IMG/VR virus record: IMGVR_UViG_3300042324_000876
Coordinates: 1-37,317 of that record
Length of the DNA: 37,317 nt
Direction: 5' to 3' (one strand)
DNA from: a virus
The first letter of the stretch is position 1, and every line of letters starts with the position of its first letter. Shown piece after piece: positions 21,763-29,871 of this stretch. The notes under the pieces are model-generated. The model saw only the letters and a list, made by a program, of their open reading frames with translations. It had not been told where the DNA came from and ran no database searches. Position numbers and translations under genes: made by a program.

Positions 21763-23850
21763 ATGCTTGTAGTTAATAAAAATAAAACAATAAGATTTAA
21801 ATTTTCATTTAATAATGGTAACAGCTTTTATGACCCACTGCTTCAACAAATTCCTGAAGATGTTTATATATCAATAAATAGAGGCATAAATAGCTATGGA
21901 AGTATAATATTATCTCCAATATCTTTAATAAATTCTAGTTATAGAATTTCATCAATAACTGCATCAGCAAAAGATTCCGAGAACTATATTCATCCAACAT
22001 TTACTTTTTCCGTAAAACATACGTTAAAAATAGGAGATGAAATTTCTGTATATGGAGTTGGTGGTAACTACGATGGTTCTTACTTGGTAGAAAATGCCGT
22101 ATCAGATTACAGTGTTACCGCAAAATCCATTAAGCTATCTAGTGTTTCACTATCACAATTTGACAATAGCCTATATGTTGCTAGGGCAGTTAAGAAATCT
22201 GATTCGTATATAGAAAGAATATCTGAATCAGAATATAATTTTATATATACAATTCCCACTACTTTATTTGCCGGACAGTATACAGTTGTAATAAAGACTA
22301 CCTATTCTCAAGTTGAACAAACTAACGAAATTGCATTTCAGGTTACTGAAGAAATATCAAAAAATAGTGTAGCCGTAACCGCCAAAGAAGTTACTGATTC
22401 AGTAGCAACAATTTATACGGATAAAAATCACGGATTTCTTATTGGTGACTACATAAGTTTATCAAGCGCAGGGATATTATATGATGGTAATTATTATATA
22501 TCCAATACACCTTCTCCTACCAAATTTTCTTTTCAATTAAATATACCCAATAAATCATTTGAGACCGTATACCCTTATGGAGTTGCTTCTGTAGTCGATG
22601 TACAGGGTGTTTCTCCTGTTTTATCTGGGCCAAATCAACCAACTAAAATTTCTTATAGACCAGCTTACGACAGTCTAACTCCTTACAGTACAAATTCAAT
22701 ACTACTAATAGGACATGCAGACGGAATTCCGTTAAACGACATAACCAGAATAAGATCGATACAAGAAGCCGCTAATATTCTTGGAGCAGATAAAAAATCT
22801 CCTCTTTTAAGAGCAATTTTTGAAGCTTATAATTCAGGCGCAAAAGATATATTTATAGCTTGTTCAGCGCCAATGTCGGAATACATAGAAGATATTGACG
22901 ACAGGCTAAATAAAAAAGCATTTTTATTATCAGAAGATTCTACTCCAGTATCTATGAATTTTTATGAAAAATACCATGAAAGATTAAGCGCTACTTATTC
23001 TGTGGTTAAAGATTATGAATTTATAGATATAATTGTTCCAGTTGAAGTAAGCATGATTAACACTGGTGGTGTAGATTTTGTTACTCAATTAGCTGAGTAT
23101 TGCGTAAGTTTTCATAACTCAACAGGGTTTGTTCAACTAGCTGTAATAGGCTCTAGATCAGGCGGAATAAAAGATTCAGATATTCAACTATTAGAAAATA
23201 ATGTTTTATTTAAAAATAAGTTTACCAGCTATAATGCTCAAGGAGAAATATCTTCAGACATAGGTAGATTTATAATACCAATTTATGGAGAAGTAAACTT
23301 TAGTCATACTGGTTTTGCAAACGCTTACGCTGCATCTGCCGCAGCGGCTTTTGCTGGAACTATGTCTAATAATCCAGTATACAATGGAATGATTAGAAAA
23401 AGATTACCAGCAGCTTTTTCTCTTTACGGTGGAAATCTATCTTCAGATTCTTTATCAAGATTAGATAATATGTGCATAAATACCGTTTATAGAAACAGAA
23501 GAGGCAATAGTGGTAATCCATACGAAATATACATTTCCAACGATTATACCATGGCGGCAAAAAATAGTATTTTTTCTAAAACACCACAGATGAGATTAGC
23601 AGCAATGGTTATTAACCAAATTAAATCATTAGCTTATGATTCAATAGGAAAATTTTCTTACGAAAAAATAAATACTAAAGTAGAAGAAATGTTAAGCCTT
23701 CTAGTATCAGCTAAAGCAATCAGAAGCTATTCATTAGATGCATACGCAGATAGACTAGAAAAAGGAAAGTTAATTTTTGAAATATCTTTAGTTTCTAGTT
23801 TAAGTTTAAAAAACATAAAATTCTCAGTATCAACAGGTCCAGGAGCTTAA
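21763..23850 (+). CDS. Tail sheath-like protein with extra N-terminal region
   Basis: This 695-residue protein has a C-terminal half (about 290-695) that looks like a contractile tail sheath: SILLIGHADGIPLNDITRIR, IQEAANILGADKKSPLLRAI, FANAYAASAAAAFAGTMSNN and a final domain with YEKINTKVEEMLSLLVSAKA, then LKNIKFSVSTGPGA. The end parallels LKSIDVSISISLGTGAG of the shorter sheath at 24695. The N-terminal 290 residues contain two copies of a small beta motif (H-x-hydrophobic-x-hydrophobic-G-D-x-I/E-x-S...YDGxYxx) common in phage virion proteins. Codon use is AT-rich, unlike the 24695 gene, so it may be less abundant. It could be a specialised end ring of the sheath near the neck or baseplate. 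Confidence 0.65.
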   Translation: MLVVNKNKTIRFKFSFNNGNSFYDPLLQQIPEDVYISINRGINSYGSIILSPISLINSSYRISSITASAKDSENYIHPTFTFSVKHTLKIGDEISVYGVGGNYDGSYLVENAVSDYSVTAKSIKLSSVSLSQFDNSLYVARAVKKSDSYIERISESEYNFIYTIPTTLFAGQYTVVIKTTYSQVEQTNEIAFQVTEEISKNSVAVTAKEVTDSVATIYTDKNHGFLIGDYISLSSAGILYDGNYYISNTPSPTKFSFQLNIPNKSFETVYPYGVASVVDVQGVSPVLSGPNQPTKISYRPAYDSLTPYSTNSILLIGHADGIPLNDITRIRSIQEAANILGADKKSPLLRAIFEAYNSGAKDIFIACSAPMSEYIEDIDDRLNKKAFLLSEDSTPVSMNFYEKYHERLSATYSVVKDYEFIDIIVPVEVSMINTGGVDFVTQLAEYCVSFHNSTGFVQLAVIGSRSGGIKDSDIQLLENNVLFKNKFTSYNAQGEISSDIGRFIIPIYGEVNFSHTGFANAYAASAAAAFAGTMSNNPVYNGMIRKRLPAAFSLYGGNLSSDSLSRLDNMCINTVYRNRRGNSGNPYEIYISNDYTMAAKNSIFSKTPQMRLAAMVINQIKSLAYDSIGKFSYEKINTKVEEMLSLLVSAKAIRSYSLDAYADRLEKGKLIFEISLVSSLSLKNIKFSVSTGPGA

Positions 23851-23851
23851 T

Positions 23852-24613
23852 ATGCCACAAGGTTCATTCCCCTTTCCTCCTCTAGAGGGAAATCCTTTAG
23901 GGATAAATAGAATATTTGGAGAAAGACTTCAAGCCCAAGGAAATCTTAATTATCTTGAATTTATAGATATCGTAAGAATACTTTGGAGTCAAGTGCAATC
24001 AGATATTCCTATAGTCCCAATGCAAGGTGGTAAATACGCTAATTACCCATGTATCGCCTATAGTATGGAGCTAAGAAAAGCCCATTCTAGTGAACCAAAA
24101 CCAAGAACTAGACAAGTTTTGTCCGACATATCTCAACACATATATGGCCAAAGGTTCCAGAATATTATAGCTTTTACAATATTGACCCAATCAAACGCTG
24201 GCTCAATAGACGCCCCTGCTGGTTCGGATCAAAACAACTCTCAATTACACTACATGGGAGCTGAAGTTGCAGATAGAATTATAGAGATTTTTGAAGAATT
24301 CATGTTAGAATACACTCCCGTATTCAAGAGGCTCGGTGCTTCAGAATTTGTTTATGCCAGAAGATTATCTGACGCAGAGATAAATAGAGATCAGATTGAC
24401 GTAAACAAGAGGGTCGTTACTTATATGCTAACAACCGAAAGATTAATGGCGACATCTCACGAAAAAATTGAAAAAGTAGCTGTAGACGTTAGAACTTATA
24501 TGGCAGTGGAAAAAGAGTTTGTAACCCAAGAAAATATGACGAATGTCAATAATTTTGACAATGTTGATTTAACGATAACGGATTTATTTCAGTCAGCTAC
24601 CCCCAATCAATAA
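23852..24613 (+). CDS. Tail terminator/completion-like protein
   Basis: This 253-residue protein starts 1 nt after the previous stop. The N-terminus (MPQGSFPFPPLEGNPLGINR) is polar and Pro-rich. The centre has YLEFIDIVRILWSQVQSDIP, a QRFQNIIAFTILTQ strand, and GAEVADRIIEIFEEFMLEYT, an alpha/beta order that fits tail terminator proteins, whose helix packs against a small beta-sheet. EFVYARRLSDAEINRDQ and KRVVTYMLTTERL follow. Position between two sheath-like genes supports a tail-end role. No family is recognised with certainty. Confidence 0.45.
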   Translation: MPQGSFPFPPLEGNPLGINRIFGERLQAQGNLNYLEFIDIVRILWSQVQSDIPIVPMQGGKYANYPCIAYSMELRKAHSSEPKPRTRQVLSDISQHIYGQRFQNIIAFTILTQSNAGSIDAPAGSDQNNSQLHYMGAEVADRIIEIFEEFMLEYTPVFKRLGASEFVYARRLSDAEINRDQIDVNKRVVTYMLTTERLMATSHEKIEKVAVDVRTYMAVEKEFVTQENMTNVNNFDNVDLTITDLFQSATPNQ

Positions 24614-24640
24614 TGTAAGTTGTTTTCATAACCCATGCGT

Positions 24641-24646
24641 TACTAT
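24641..24646 (+). promoter_or_regulatory. TACTAT element, putative -10
   Basis: TACTAT in the 81-nt gap before the main sheath gene, 54 nt before the ATG. TGCG precedes it but the TGN spacing is not exact. TATAAG (24644-24649) overlaps it as an alternative. The GTCGGAGG sequence before the gene is a strong ribosome binding site. The gap shows no terminator. Confidence 0.35.
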
Positions 24647-24694
24647 AAGTTCTGAATTAGTCCTATATTCCGTAAGTCGGAGGTTAAAAATTAA

Positions 24695-25969
24695 ATGGCT
24701 CTACCAGGTGTAAAAACAATATTAAAAGATCGCTTTTATAGCATTTCACGTCAGGATACACCTGTCGGCCCACGAATTGTTGTAATTGCGAAAAGAAATA
24801 CCGCGAACAAGACAGGCAATGTGCTTGACCTTGACGTAGTTCAAGTTACCAACGAAGCAGATGCTATTACAGCATTTGGTCAAGACTCCGAATGTCACAG
24901 AGCTTATGTTGAGCTCGTAAGTGGTGGAGCAGATCGAATCTATATAGTACCACTTCCAAAAGACTCAGTTGTAAGAGCTGGAACCAATTCAGTTCCAGCT
25001 GATATTCTTCAATCTGCAGCAACTCCAACAAGTATCTTCGACGATGCTTTCTTGGCAGCAGAAGCTGTTAATCCAGATATCGTCCTACCTTGGGGTAGAG
25101 GTGGTCATCCAATGGATTGGGAAAACCCAGCAACTCCAGAAAACGACGCAGAGTATGGTTTCTACGCAGATGATACTACTGTAGTTGCAAATAGCATGAT
25201 TTACAAAGTCGCCAATGCTATCAAGACTATCAATGAAAGTACTCACCCTTGCTTCGCCGTTATGGGAGTTAAGCCATACTATGGCATTAGTGAAGTGATG
25301 ACACCTTCTCAGGTTGCTTCACATCTTGCGCTAACTAACTTACCATTAAACACAGGTGAGTCAGCAGTTAAAGAAGTAGGTAGATTCGTTACTGTTATAG
25401 CAAGCGAAGTCAAATCAGCTGGTTACCCAGATCGTTTTGGTTATGCAAATGGTGCAAGTGCGTATGCCGCTGCTTTAAGCAGAATGGCAGCATATGTATC
25501 ACCTGTTAACAAGACTGTTTTCAACCTCGCTAAAATGCGTTACAATGGCTCTAGAGCAAGTTTGAACTCATTGTCTGATCGTTCAGTAAACAGCATTATC
25601 CTTAACTTTAACAGAGCACCAATCTTCAGTGATGGTTTGACGTTCGCTAGTTCGTCATCAGACTTTACTAGATTGTCAACTTTAAAGATTGTTAATGAAG
25701 CTGCACTTCTGGTTCGTCAAGTATGTCAAAAGTTTGTTGGAGAAGCTTCAACAATTCAAACAAGAAACTCAATGGAAACTGCAATTACCTCAGCACTTAG
25801 AGGCATGCAGCAACTGGGAGCACTTCTCGACAGCGACTTTACAATTTCCTACATAGCAGCTGAGAACAAAGCAGTCGTTGACTTAGTTTTGACGCCAGCA
25901 TTTGAACTTAAGAGCATTGACGTTTCAATCTCTATCAGTTTGGGCACCGGTGCAGGTACCGGCGCTTAA
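24695..25969 (+). CDS. Major tail sheath protein
   Basis: This 424-residue protein begins MALPGVKTILKDRFYSISRQ and carries the sheath pattern: VVIAKRNTANKTGNVLDLDV, a sheath-type AITAFGQDSECHRAYVELVS followed by GGADRIYIVPLP, a central YANGASAYAAALSRMAAYVS, and a C-terminal domain with QTRNSMETAITSALRGMQQL and LKSIDVSISISLGTGAG. Subunits polymerise around the tube and contract to drive it into the host. Codon use is richer in C-ending and CGT codons than the AT-rich neighbours, as expected for a very abundant protein. GGAGG lies 11-15 nt before the ATG. The other sheath-like gene (21763) is longer and less like a typical sheath at its N-terminus. Confidence 0.8.
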   Translation: MALPGVKTILKDRFYSISRQDTPVGPRIVVIAKRNTANKTGNVLDLDVVQVTNEADAITAFGQDSECHRAYVELVSGGADRIYIVPLPKDSVVRAGTNSVPADILQSAATPTSIFDDAFLAAEAVNPDIVLPWGRGGHPMDWENPATPENDAEYGFYADDTTVVANSMIYKVANAIKTINESTHPCFAVMGVKPYYGISEVMTPSQVASHLALTNLPLNTGESAVKEVGRFVTVIASEVKSAGYPDRFGYANGASAYAAALSRMAAYVSPVNKTVFNLAKMRYNGSRASLNSLSDRSVNSIILNFNRAPIFSDGLTFASSSSDFTRLSTLKIVNEAALLVRQVCQKFVGEASTIQTRNSMETAITSALRGMQQLGALLDSDFTISYIAAENKAVVDLVLTPAFELKSIDVSISISLGTGAGTGA

Positions 25970-26023
25970 TTAAAATAAAAATTATATATACGCTTATAAA
26001 CATACCGAATTGGAGGGTATAAA

Positions 26024-26713
26024 ATGGCAGATGATTACTACAGTGGTCCAGTAAACAAGTATCTTCAAACATACACAACATTTTCTGGAGCAGATATTGT
26101 TGCCACCTTTGGTGGCGTAGAAATTGGAGCTCTATCTGGAATTACTTTCTCAGTAACCAGAGAAAAAGCACCAATCTACACAATGGGTTCCCCAAACCCA
26201 CGCTCTTTTTCAAGAGGTAAAAGAGGTATAGCTGGTTCATTGATCTTTACGGTCTTTGATCGCCCAGCTCTCTATACCATGCTTGAGACGCATCACAACA
26301 CTCCTGATGAGATGAAGTTCTACACAAGAGCACACAACACGATTCCTGGCGATCCAGGTCATAAGAGAGGCATCTCTACGGTAGATAGTACTGTAAGAGA
26401 CGTAGTCAGCAAGACTCCTTTCTACGCAGACCAAATCCCACCATTCGACATTACAATTACTTTTGTTAACGAATATGGTCAAGCAGCAGCAAGATCAATC
26501 TATGGTTGCGAACTCCTCAATGAGGGCTCAGGAGCATCAATGGATGACATCGTAATTGAAGAGACAATGACTTATGTTGCTCGTGAAATTGGTCCTATGT
26601 ATAGAATCGCTACAGATCAGCTTCATAGAATGAATACTGAAGATCTTAACTCGATCATCAGTAGAGACGCTGTATCTTCATCTGCGCTTAATTCAGAGAT
26701 TATACGTCCATAA
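26024..26713 (+). CDS. Major tail tube protein (paralogue 1)
   Basis: This 229-residue protein has the core FSGADIVATFGGVEIGALSG, then ITFSVTREKAPIYTMGSPNP, RGKRGIAGSLIFTVFDRPAL and, after a loop, PPFDITITFVNEYGQAAARS and MDDIVIEETMTYVAREIGPM. This is a beta-barrel with a long hairpin typical of tail tubes. Two weaker copies follow, so three tube-like genes are in a row. It is encoded right after the main sheath, has a strong GGAGGG ribosome binding site, and uses C-ending codons like the sheath. This suggests it is the abundant tube subunit. Confidence 0.75.
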   Translation: MADDYYSGPVNKYLQTYTTFSGADIVATFGGVEIGALSGITFSVTREKAPIYTMGSPNPRSFSRGKRGIAGSLIFTVFDRPALYTMLETHHNTPDEMKFYTRAHNTIPGDPGHKRGISTVDSTVRDVVSKTPFYADQIPPFDITITFVNEYGQAAARSIYGCELLNEGSGASMDDIVIEETMTYVAREIGPMYRIATDQLHRMNTEDLNSIISRDAVSSSALNSEIIRP

Positions 26714-26737
26714 TTTAATAAACAATAAAAAGAGTAT

Positions 26738-26782
26738 AAAGATAGTGGAGGATGGGTTAAACTTGTTCTCCACTATCTTTTT
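26738..26782 (+). terminator. Intrinsic terminator between tube genes
   Basis: A perfect 13-bp hairpin has left arm AAAGATAGTGGAG (26738-26750), a 17-nt loop, and right arm CTCCACTATCTTT (26768-26780) running into five T residues. It lies 24 nt after the stop of the main tube gene and 18 nt before the next gene. This would reduce transcription of the paralogues and tail assembly genes relative to the major sheath and tube. Confidence 0.75.
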
Positions 26783-26800
26783 CTATACAAAGGACACACA

Positions 26801-27565
26801 ATGGCAGATCCAGATCTTCCCCGCTATTTAGACATAGACGAATTGACTAGCCTAACTACTAGGAGTAGAAGAGCTACAAATTACGGTAATACTATTAAGA
26901 AATTTAGAAATGACAATGGTTTACCAGATCCTTTTTCGGATATGTCATTTTCTGGCTCAGACATTATGGCAACACTTGTTATTCCTAAAATTGGACCAAA
27001 TGGGATATCAGAAGACCAAGGTGATGTTATAGAGTTAGCGGAATTACAAACAATAAGCTATTCTATGCACAGGGAAAATTCACCTGTAAGAACCTTGGGG
27101 CACGTAAACCCAAGAGGTTTTGTCAAAGGAGCCAGAACAATAGCTGGATCAATGATATTTACAGTGTTTAACGAGTATGCTTTTTACAGAATAGACAATT
27201 TCAAAAAAGCATTAGCTCAAACTAGAGGATTTTATTCTCCAGTAGCAGATATGTTACCACCATTTGATATAGTATTTAGCTTCTTCAATGAATATGGTAT
27301 GGCTGCTAAAATGAAAATATTTGGAGTAACAATAGTCGATGAAGGTCAAACAATGTCTATTGACGACCTTATCACCGAACAGACATACATGTTTATGGCT
27401 AGAGGAATACAACCATTGATACAATTAGACCCAGCAGATGATGAGATTAGATATCCTCAGCAATTAGCGGCAGAAAAAGCTGAAAGACTTCAAATTTCAA
27501 ACAATGCTTTTGGTGACTCAGTAGTTTCTGACTATAAAAACTTTATAGACATAATTCAAAGATAG
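26801..27565 (+). CDS. Tail tube-like protein (paralogue 2)
   Basis: This 254-residue protein repeats the tube pattern in order: MSFSGSDIMATLVIPKIG, TISYSMHRENSPVRTLGHVN, PRGFVKGARTIAGSMIFTVF, LPPFDIVFSFFNEYGMAAKM, MSIDDLITEQTYMFMARGIQ. An extra N-terminal segment of about 40 residues (LPRYLDIDELTSLTTRSRRA...) precedes it, and the C-terminus has a charged tail. Codon use is AT-rich and it lies behind the terminator, so expression is probably lower than paralogue 1. A specialised tube ring near the baseplate or neck is the obvious possibility. AAGGA lies 11 nt before the ATG. Confidence 0.65.
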   Translation: MADPDLPRYLDIDELTSLTTRSRRATNYGNTIKKFRNDNGLPDPFSDMSFSGSDIMATLVIPKIGPNGISEDQGDVIELAELQTISYSMHRENSPVRTLGHVNPRGFVKGARTIAGSMIFTVFNEYAFYRIDNFKKALAQTRGFYSPVADMLPPFDIVFSFFNEYGMAAKMKIFGVTIVDEGQTMSIDDLITEQTYMFMARGIQPLIQLDPADDEIRYPQQLAAEKAERLQISNNAFGDSVVSDYKNFIDIIQR

Positions 27566-27572
27566 GTATAAA

Positions 27573-28622
27573 ATGGCAGCACCATATAGACCATTTAGTG
27601 GTTATATTCCATACGGGCAGGTTGTTAATAACAAACTAGCAGGAGCTGGAACAACTTTTGATCCACTATCCAATGATATAGATTTGGTTTGGGCAGGTGG
27701 AAAAGACTCAAATGAAAAAACTTTTAGTAGCTATTATGACTATTATTTTTCTGGTGAAGACGTAAAGGTATACATTGATGGTTTATTTGACCCTAAGGAT
27801 GAATTAGATATACAGGGTTTAGCTTTTGCTATTGAACAGCAAAAAACTCCACTATATGGATTCTGGTCTTATAATTTTGATGCAATGATGTTAGGCACTA
27901 GAGGCGTAGCAGGAGTAATCAGCGTATTTACGCGTTATCCTAGAAGAATGACAGATCTGCTTGAAAAAGCAGCTCAAGTCAGAGTCAATTCAGCTTCTTC
28001 AAAAACCAATGTAGGAAGTGTTGTTTCTTCCCTAAGATCTCAAACAGAATCTTCTATAGATGAAGAGAATGTATCAAAATACTGGGGATATAGCCAATTA
28101 GATAGAGTGACCACTAGTGCGGTCAACCCAGCTTTAGCAGACAATGTTCAAGGTGGATATGCAAATGGTGACCACAATATTTTTAGTGCCCATCCCCCAT
28201 TTAATCTAGTTATAATGTATGGAGTTCAGGATTCAAGCTTAACTACTATTGGCGCAACTGATAATTCTAGTTCTGCAGACATAGAAAGAATGAACAATCT
28301 AGATAGAATAATGGTTACGGATGTAAATCAAAGAACCGTAAAGTTAAGCACTAATCAAAATCCAATGAAGATTATTATACAAAATGTTCACTTAACTAAG
28401 ATGTCAACGCAATACCAAGCTGCAGGCGGAGCCTTAGTTGAGCAGTATTCTTTTATGGCAAGAGATTATTACTTTTCAAATGCCAATATTAGAAATGGAT
28501 CAGATAGAGCTAATGTTACAACAGTACCAAATACAACCAATACTGTTCCAGCTAATAATGTTGGAGAAGAAGTCCAAAATCCAATGGTTAATATAAACTT
28601 CCAAGGATTAGGAACACTTTAG
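27573..28622 (+). CDS. Tail tube-like protein (paralogue 3, long)
   Basis: This 349-residue protein is the most diverged of the three. It keeps FSGEDVKVYIDGLFDPKDEL, QGLAFAIEQQKTPLYGFWSY and LGTRGVAGVISVFTRYPRRM, then, after a Ser-rich insert, HPPFNLVIMYGVQDSS and MKIIIQNVHLTKMSTQYQA, and ALVEQYSFMARDYYF near the end. The insert of about 70 residues (residues 135-205) and the polar Asn/Thr-rich C-terminal tail are unique. It is 7 nt from the previous gene. It is likely a distal tube or baseplate-hub component. I am less sure of this than of paralogue 1. Confidence 0.55.
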   Translation: MAAPYRPFSGYIPYGQVVNNKLAGAGTTFDPLSNDIDLVWAGGKDSNEKTFSSYYDYYFSGEDVKVYIDGLFDPKDELDIQGLAFAIEQQKTPLYGFWSYNFDAMMLGTRGVAGVISVFTRYPRRMTDLLEKAAQVRVNSASSKTNVGSVVSSLRSQTESSIDEENVSKYWGYSQLDRVTTSAVNPALADNVQGGYANGDHNIFSAHPPFNLVIMYGVQDSSLTTIGATDNSSSADIERMNNLDRIMVTDVNQRTVKLSTNQNPMKIIIQNVHLTKMSTQYQAAGGALVEQYSFMARDYYFSNANIRNGSDRANVTTVPNTTNTVPANNVGEEVQNPMVNINFQGLGTL

Positions 28623-28640
28623 CCAAAAACTGATAATATA

Positions 28641-28649
28641 TGATATAAT
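28641..28649 (+). promoter_or_regulatory. Extended -10 promoter candidate
   Basis: TGATATAAT, a perfect TGN plus TATAAT, lies 26 nt before the ATG at 28676. The predicted start near 28656 leaves a short leader with AAAGGAG at 28664-28670. It would start the chaperone and tape-measure transcription unit. Confidence 0.6.
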
Positions 28650-28675
28650 GAATGATATTTAATAAAGGAGTTTTA

Positions 28676-29215
28676 ATGTCAGAGAATAGAAAAGTTATCG
28701 TTAAGAATAATGATGAGAATTTAGCAGAAATGGCGTCTGCAGATTACGCAGAAGTTTATTCAGTCAAAGATGCCCCAGAAGGGGATGATGAAGTCGTAGT
28801 AAGATCAGACATGGTAGAAGATCCCGCAGAAGCAACTTCTGTAGATCAGCTTGAAGACGATGTCGAGATATTCGAAGATGGTCCAACCGCAGGCCAAGTA
28901 AAAGCCTGGAAAAAAATGCATGGAGAAGTATACGTTACTTCCATCTCCTTTGATAAGCATATAATTTGGAGAGTGCTTTCTAGAATTGAATACAAGCAAT
29001 TAGTAAAGAAGATGGAACAGCTTATCCAGGCTGGTCAGATGTCTCAGGCCGAAGCTAATATGTGGAATGAGGAAGCTATTTCAGAACTGTGCATACTTTA
29101 CCCATCTTACGATAAAAGATCGCTTACAGAGGACATGGCAGGCCTCCCATCGCTTATCTCACAAGAGGTACTTGAAGCTTCAGGCTTCGTAGCCTTAGAG
29201 GTAAGACAACTATAA
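28676..29215 (+). CDS. Tail assembly chaperone-like protein 1
   Basis: I start at the ATG at 28676 (179 residues, MSENRKVIVK). AAAGGAG lies 6 nt upstream, and the in-frame ATG at 28652 would be upstream of the predicted transcription start. The N-terminal 70 residues are acidic and look disordered. The C-terminal domain has AGQVKAWKKMHGEVYVTSIS, HIIWRVLSRIEYKQLVKKME, ELCILYPSYDKRSLTED and AGLPSLISQEVLEASGF, the pattern of chaperone proteins encoded before tape-measure genes in many phages. The next gene carries a diverged copy of the last part. Probable role: keeping the tape measure soluble and ordering the tail tube around it. Confidence 0.65.
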   Translation: MSENRKVIVKNNDENLAEMASADYAEVYSVKDAPEGDDEVVVRSDMVEDPAEATSVDQLEDDVEIFEDGPTAGQVKAWKKMHGEVYVTSISFDKHIIWRVLSRIEYKQLVKKMEQLIQAGQMSQAEANMWNEEAISELCILYPSYDKRSLTEDMAGLPSLISQEVLEASGFVALEVRQL

Positions 29216-29216
29216 A

Positions 29217-29847
29217 ATGTTAGATCCAGAATCATTATATTCCTTAAAGCAGAAATATGGTTCTATATTTAATGTTACAATAAAACGGAAAAGAATATTA
29301 TTTTAAAGAATTAAATTTTTCCGAATTTGATAAAGTTGCGGAATATAGAAATAATTCTGACTATTCCTCTGCCGATATAGAGGACATCATATTGCTATCC
29401 TCGATAGTTCATCCTGAAGAGTTTGATATAAACCAGATTCCTCCAGGAGCAGTATCTTCTCTATGTGAAGAAATAATACAATTTTCTGGTTTCTCTTCTC
29501 CTAAAGTAGCTAAAATGATTTTAGAGCAAAAAAGAGAAAAAGCTTCTTCTGTTAGAAGCTTAATGAAAGCCTTTGTTTTGGCTACTATACATACATATAC
29601 CCCAGAGTTTTTAGATGGTTTAACATATTCTCAATTGGCAGAAAGAGTAGCTCTAGCTGAAAAAATTATAGAGATACAACAAGCTACCGCTGGTATGGAA
29701 TCTACAAATGTAACTTTGGCATTAATAGATCCCGAAGAAGAAAAACAAAAAGAAGCAGAGAAAGCTTCTAGATACAATGCCTCCAGAAAAGAAGGAGAGG
29801 CAGCGTATGAAGACCCAATTGCTAGAAAGCTTATGGGCAGAGGTTAG
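29217..29847 (+). CDS. Tail assembly chaperone-like protein 2, +1 frameshift in gene
   Basis: Starting at the ATG at 29217, zero frame gives MLDPESLYSLKQKYGSIFNV and stops at TAA 29304-29306 after 29 codons. Continuing in +1 frame gives (N/K)GKEYYFKELNFSEFDKV... for a total of about 209 residues. The product has LSSIVHPEEFDINQIPPG and SLCEEIIQFSGF, a diverged copy of the LCILYP...AGLPSLISQEVLEASGF block of the previous gene, so the two are a chaperone pair. The C-terminus is rich in Glu/Lys. The +1 frame is open only from 29284, so the shift must occur close to CGG at 29286-29288. Either a programmed frameshift or an extra base in the sequence explains this. Without a shift a 29-residue peptide is made. 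Confidence 0.7.
29280..29306 (+). other. Candidate +1 frameshift site at ATA-AAA-CGG-AAA
   Basis: Zero-frame codons are ATA AAA CGG AAA AGA ATA up to TAA at 29304. The +1 frame has a TAA at 29281-29283 and is open from AAC GGA or, if only C is skipped, GGA. The coding signal moves from zero frame to +1 frame here. CGG is codon 24 of the gene and one of only two in-frame CGG codons seen in the window. Confidence 0.6.
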
Positions 29848-29871
29848 TACATAAAAGATTAAAAGGTATTT

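Noticed and set aside
28652-28675. Upstream ATG for the first chaperone-like gene
   Set aside because: It lies before the transcription start predicted from TGATATAAT; AAAGGAG serves the ATG at 28676.
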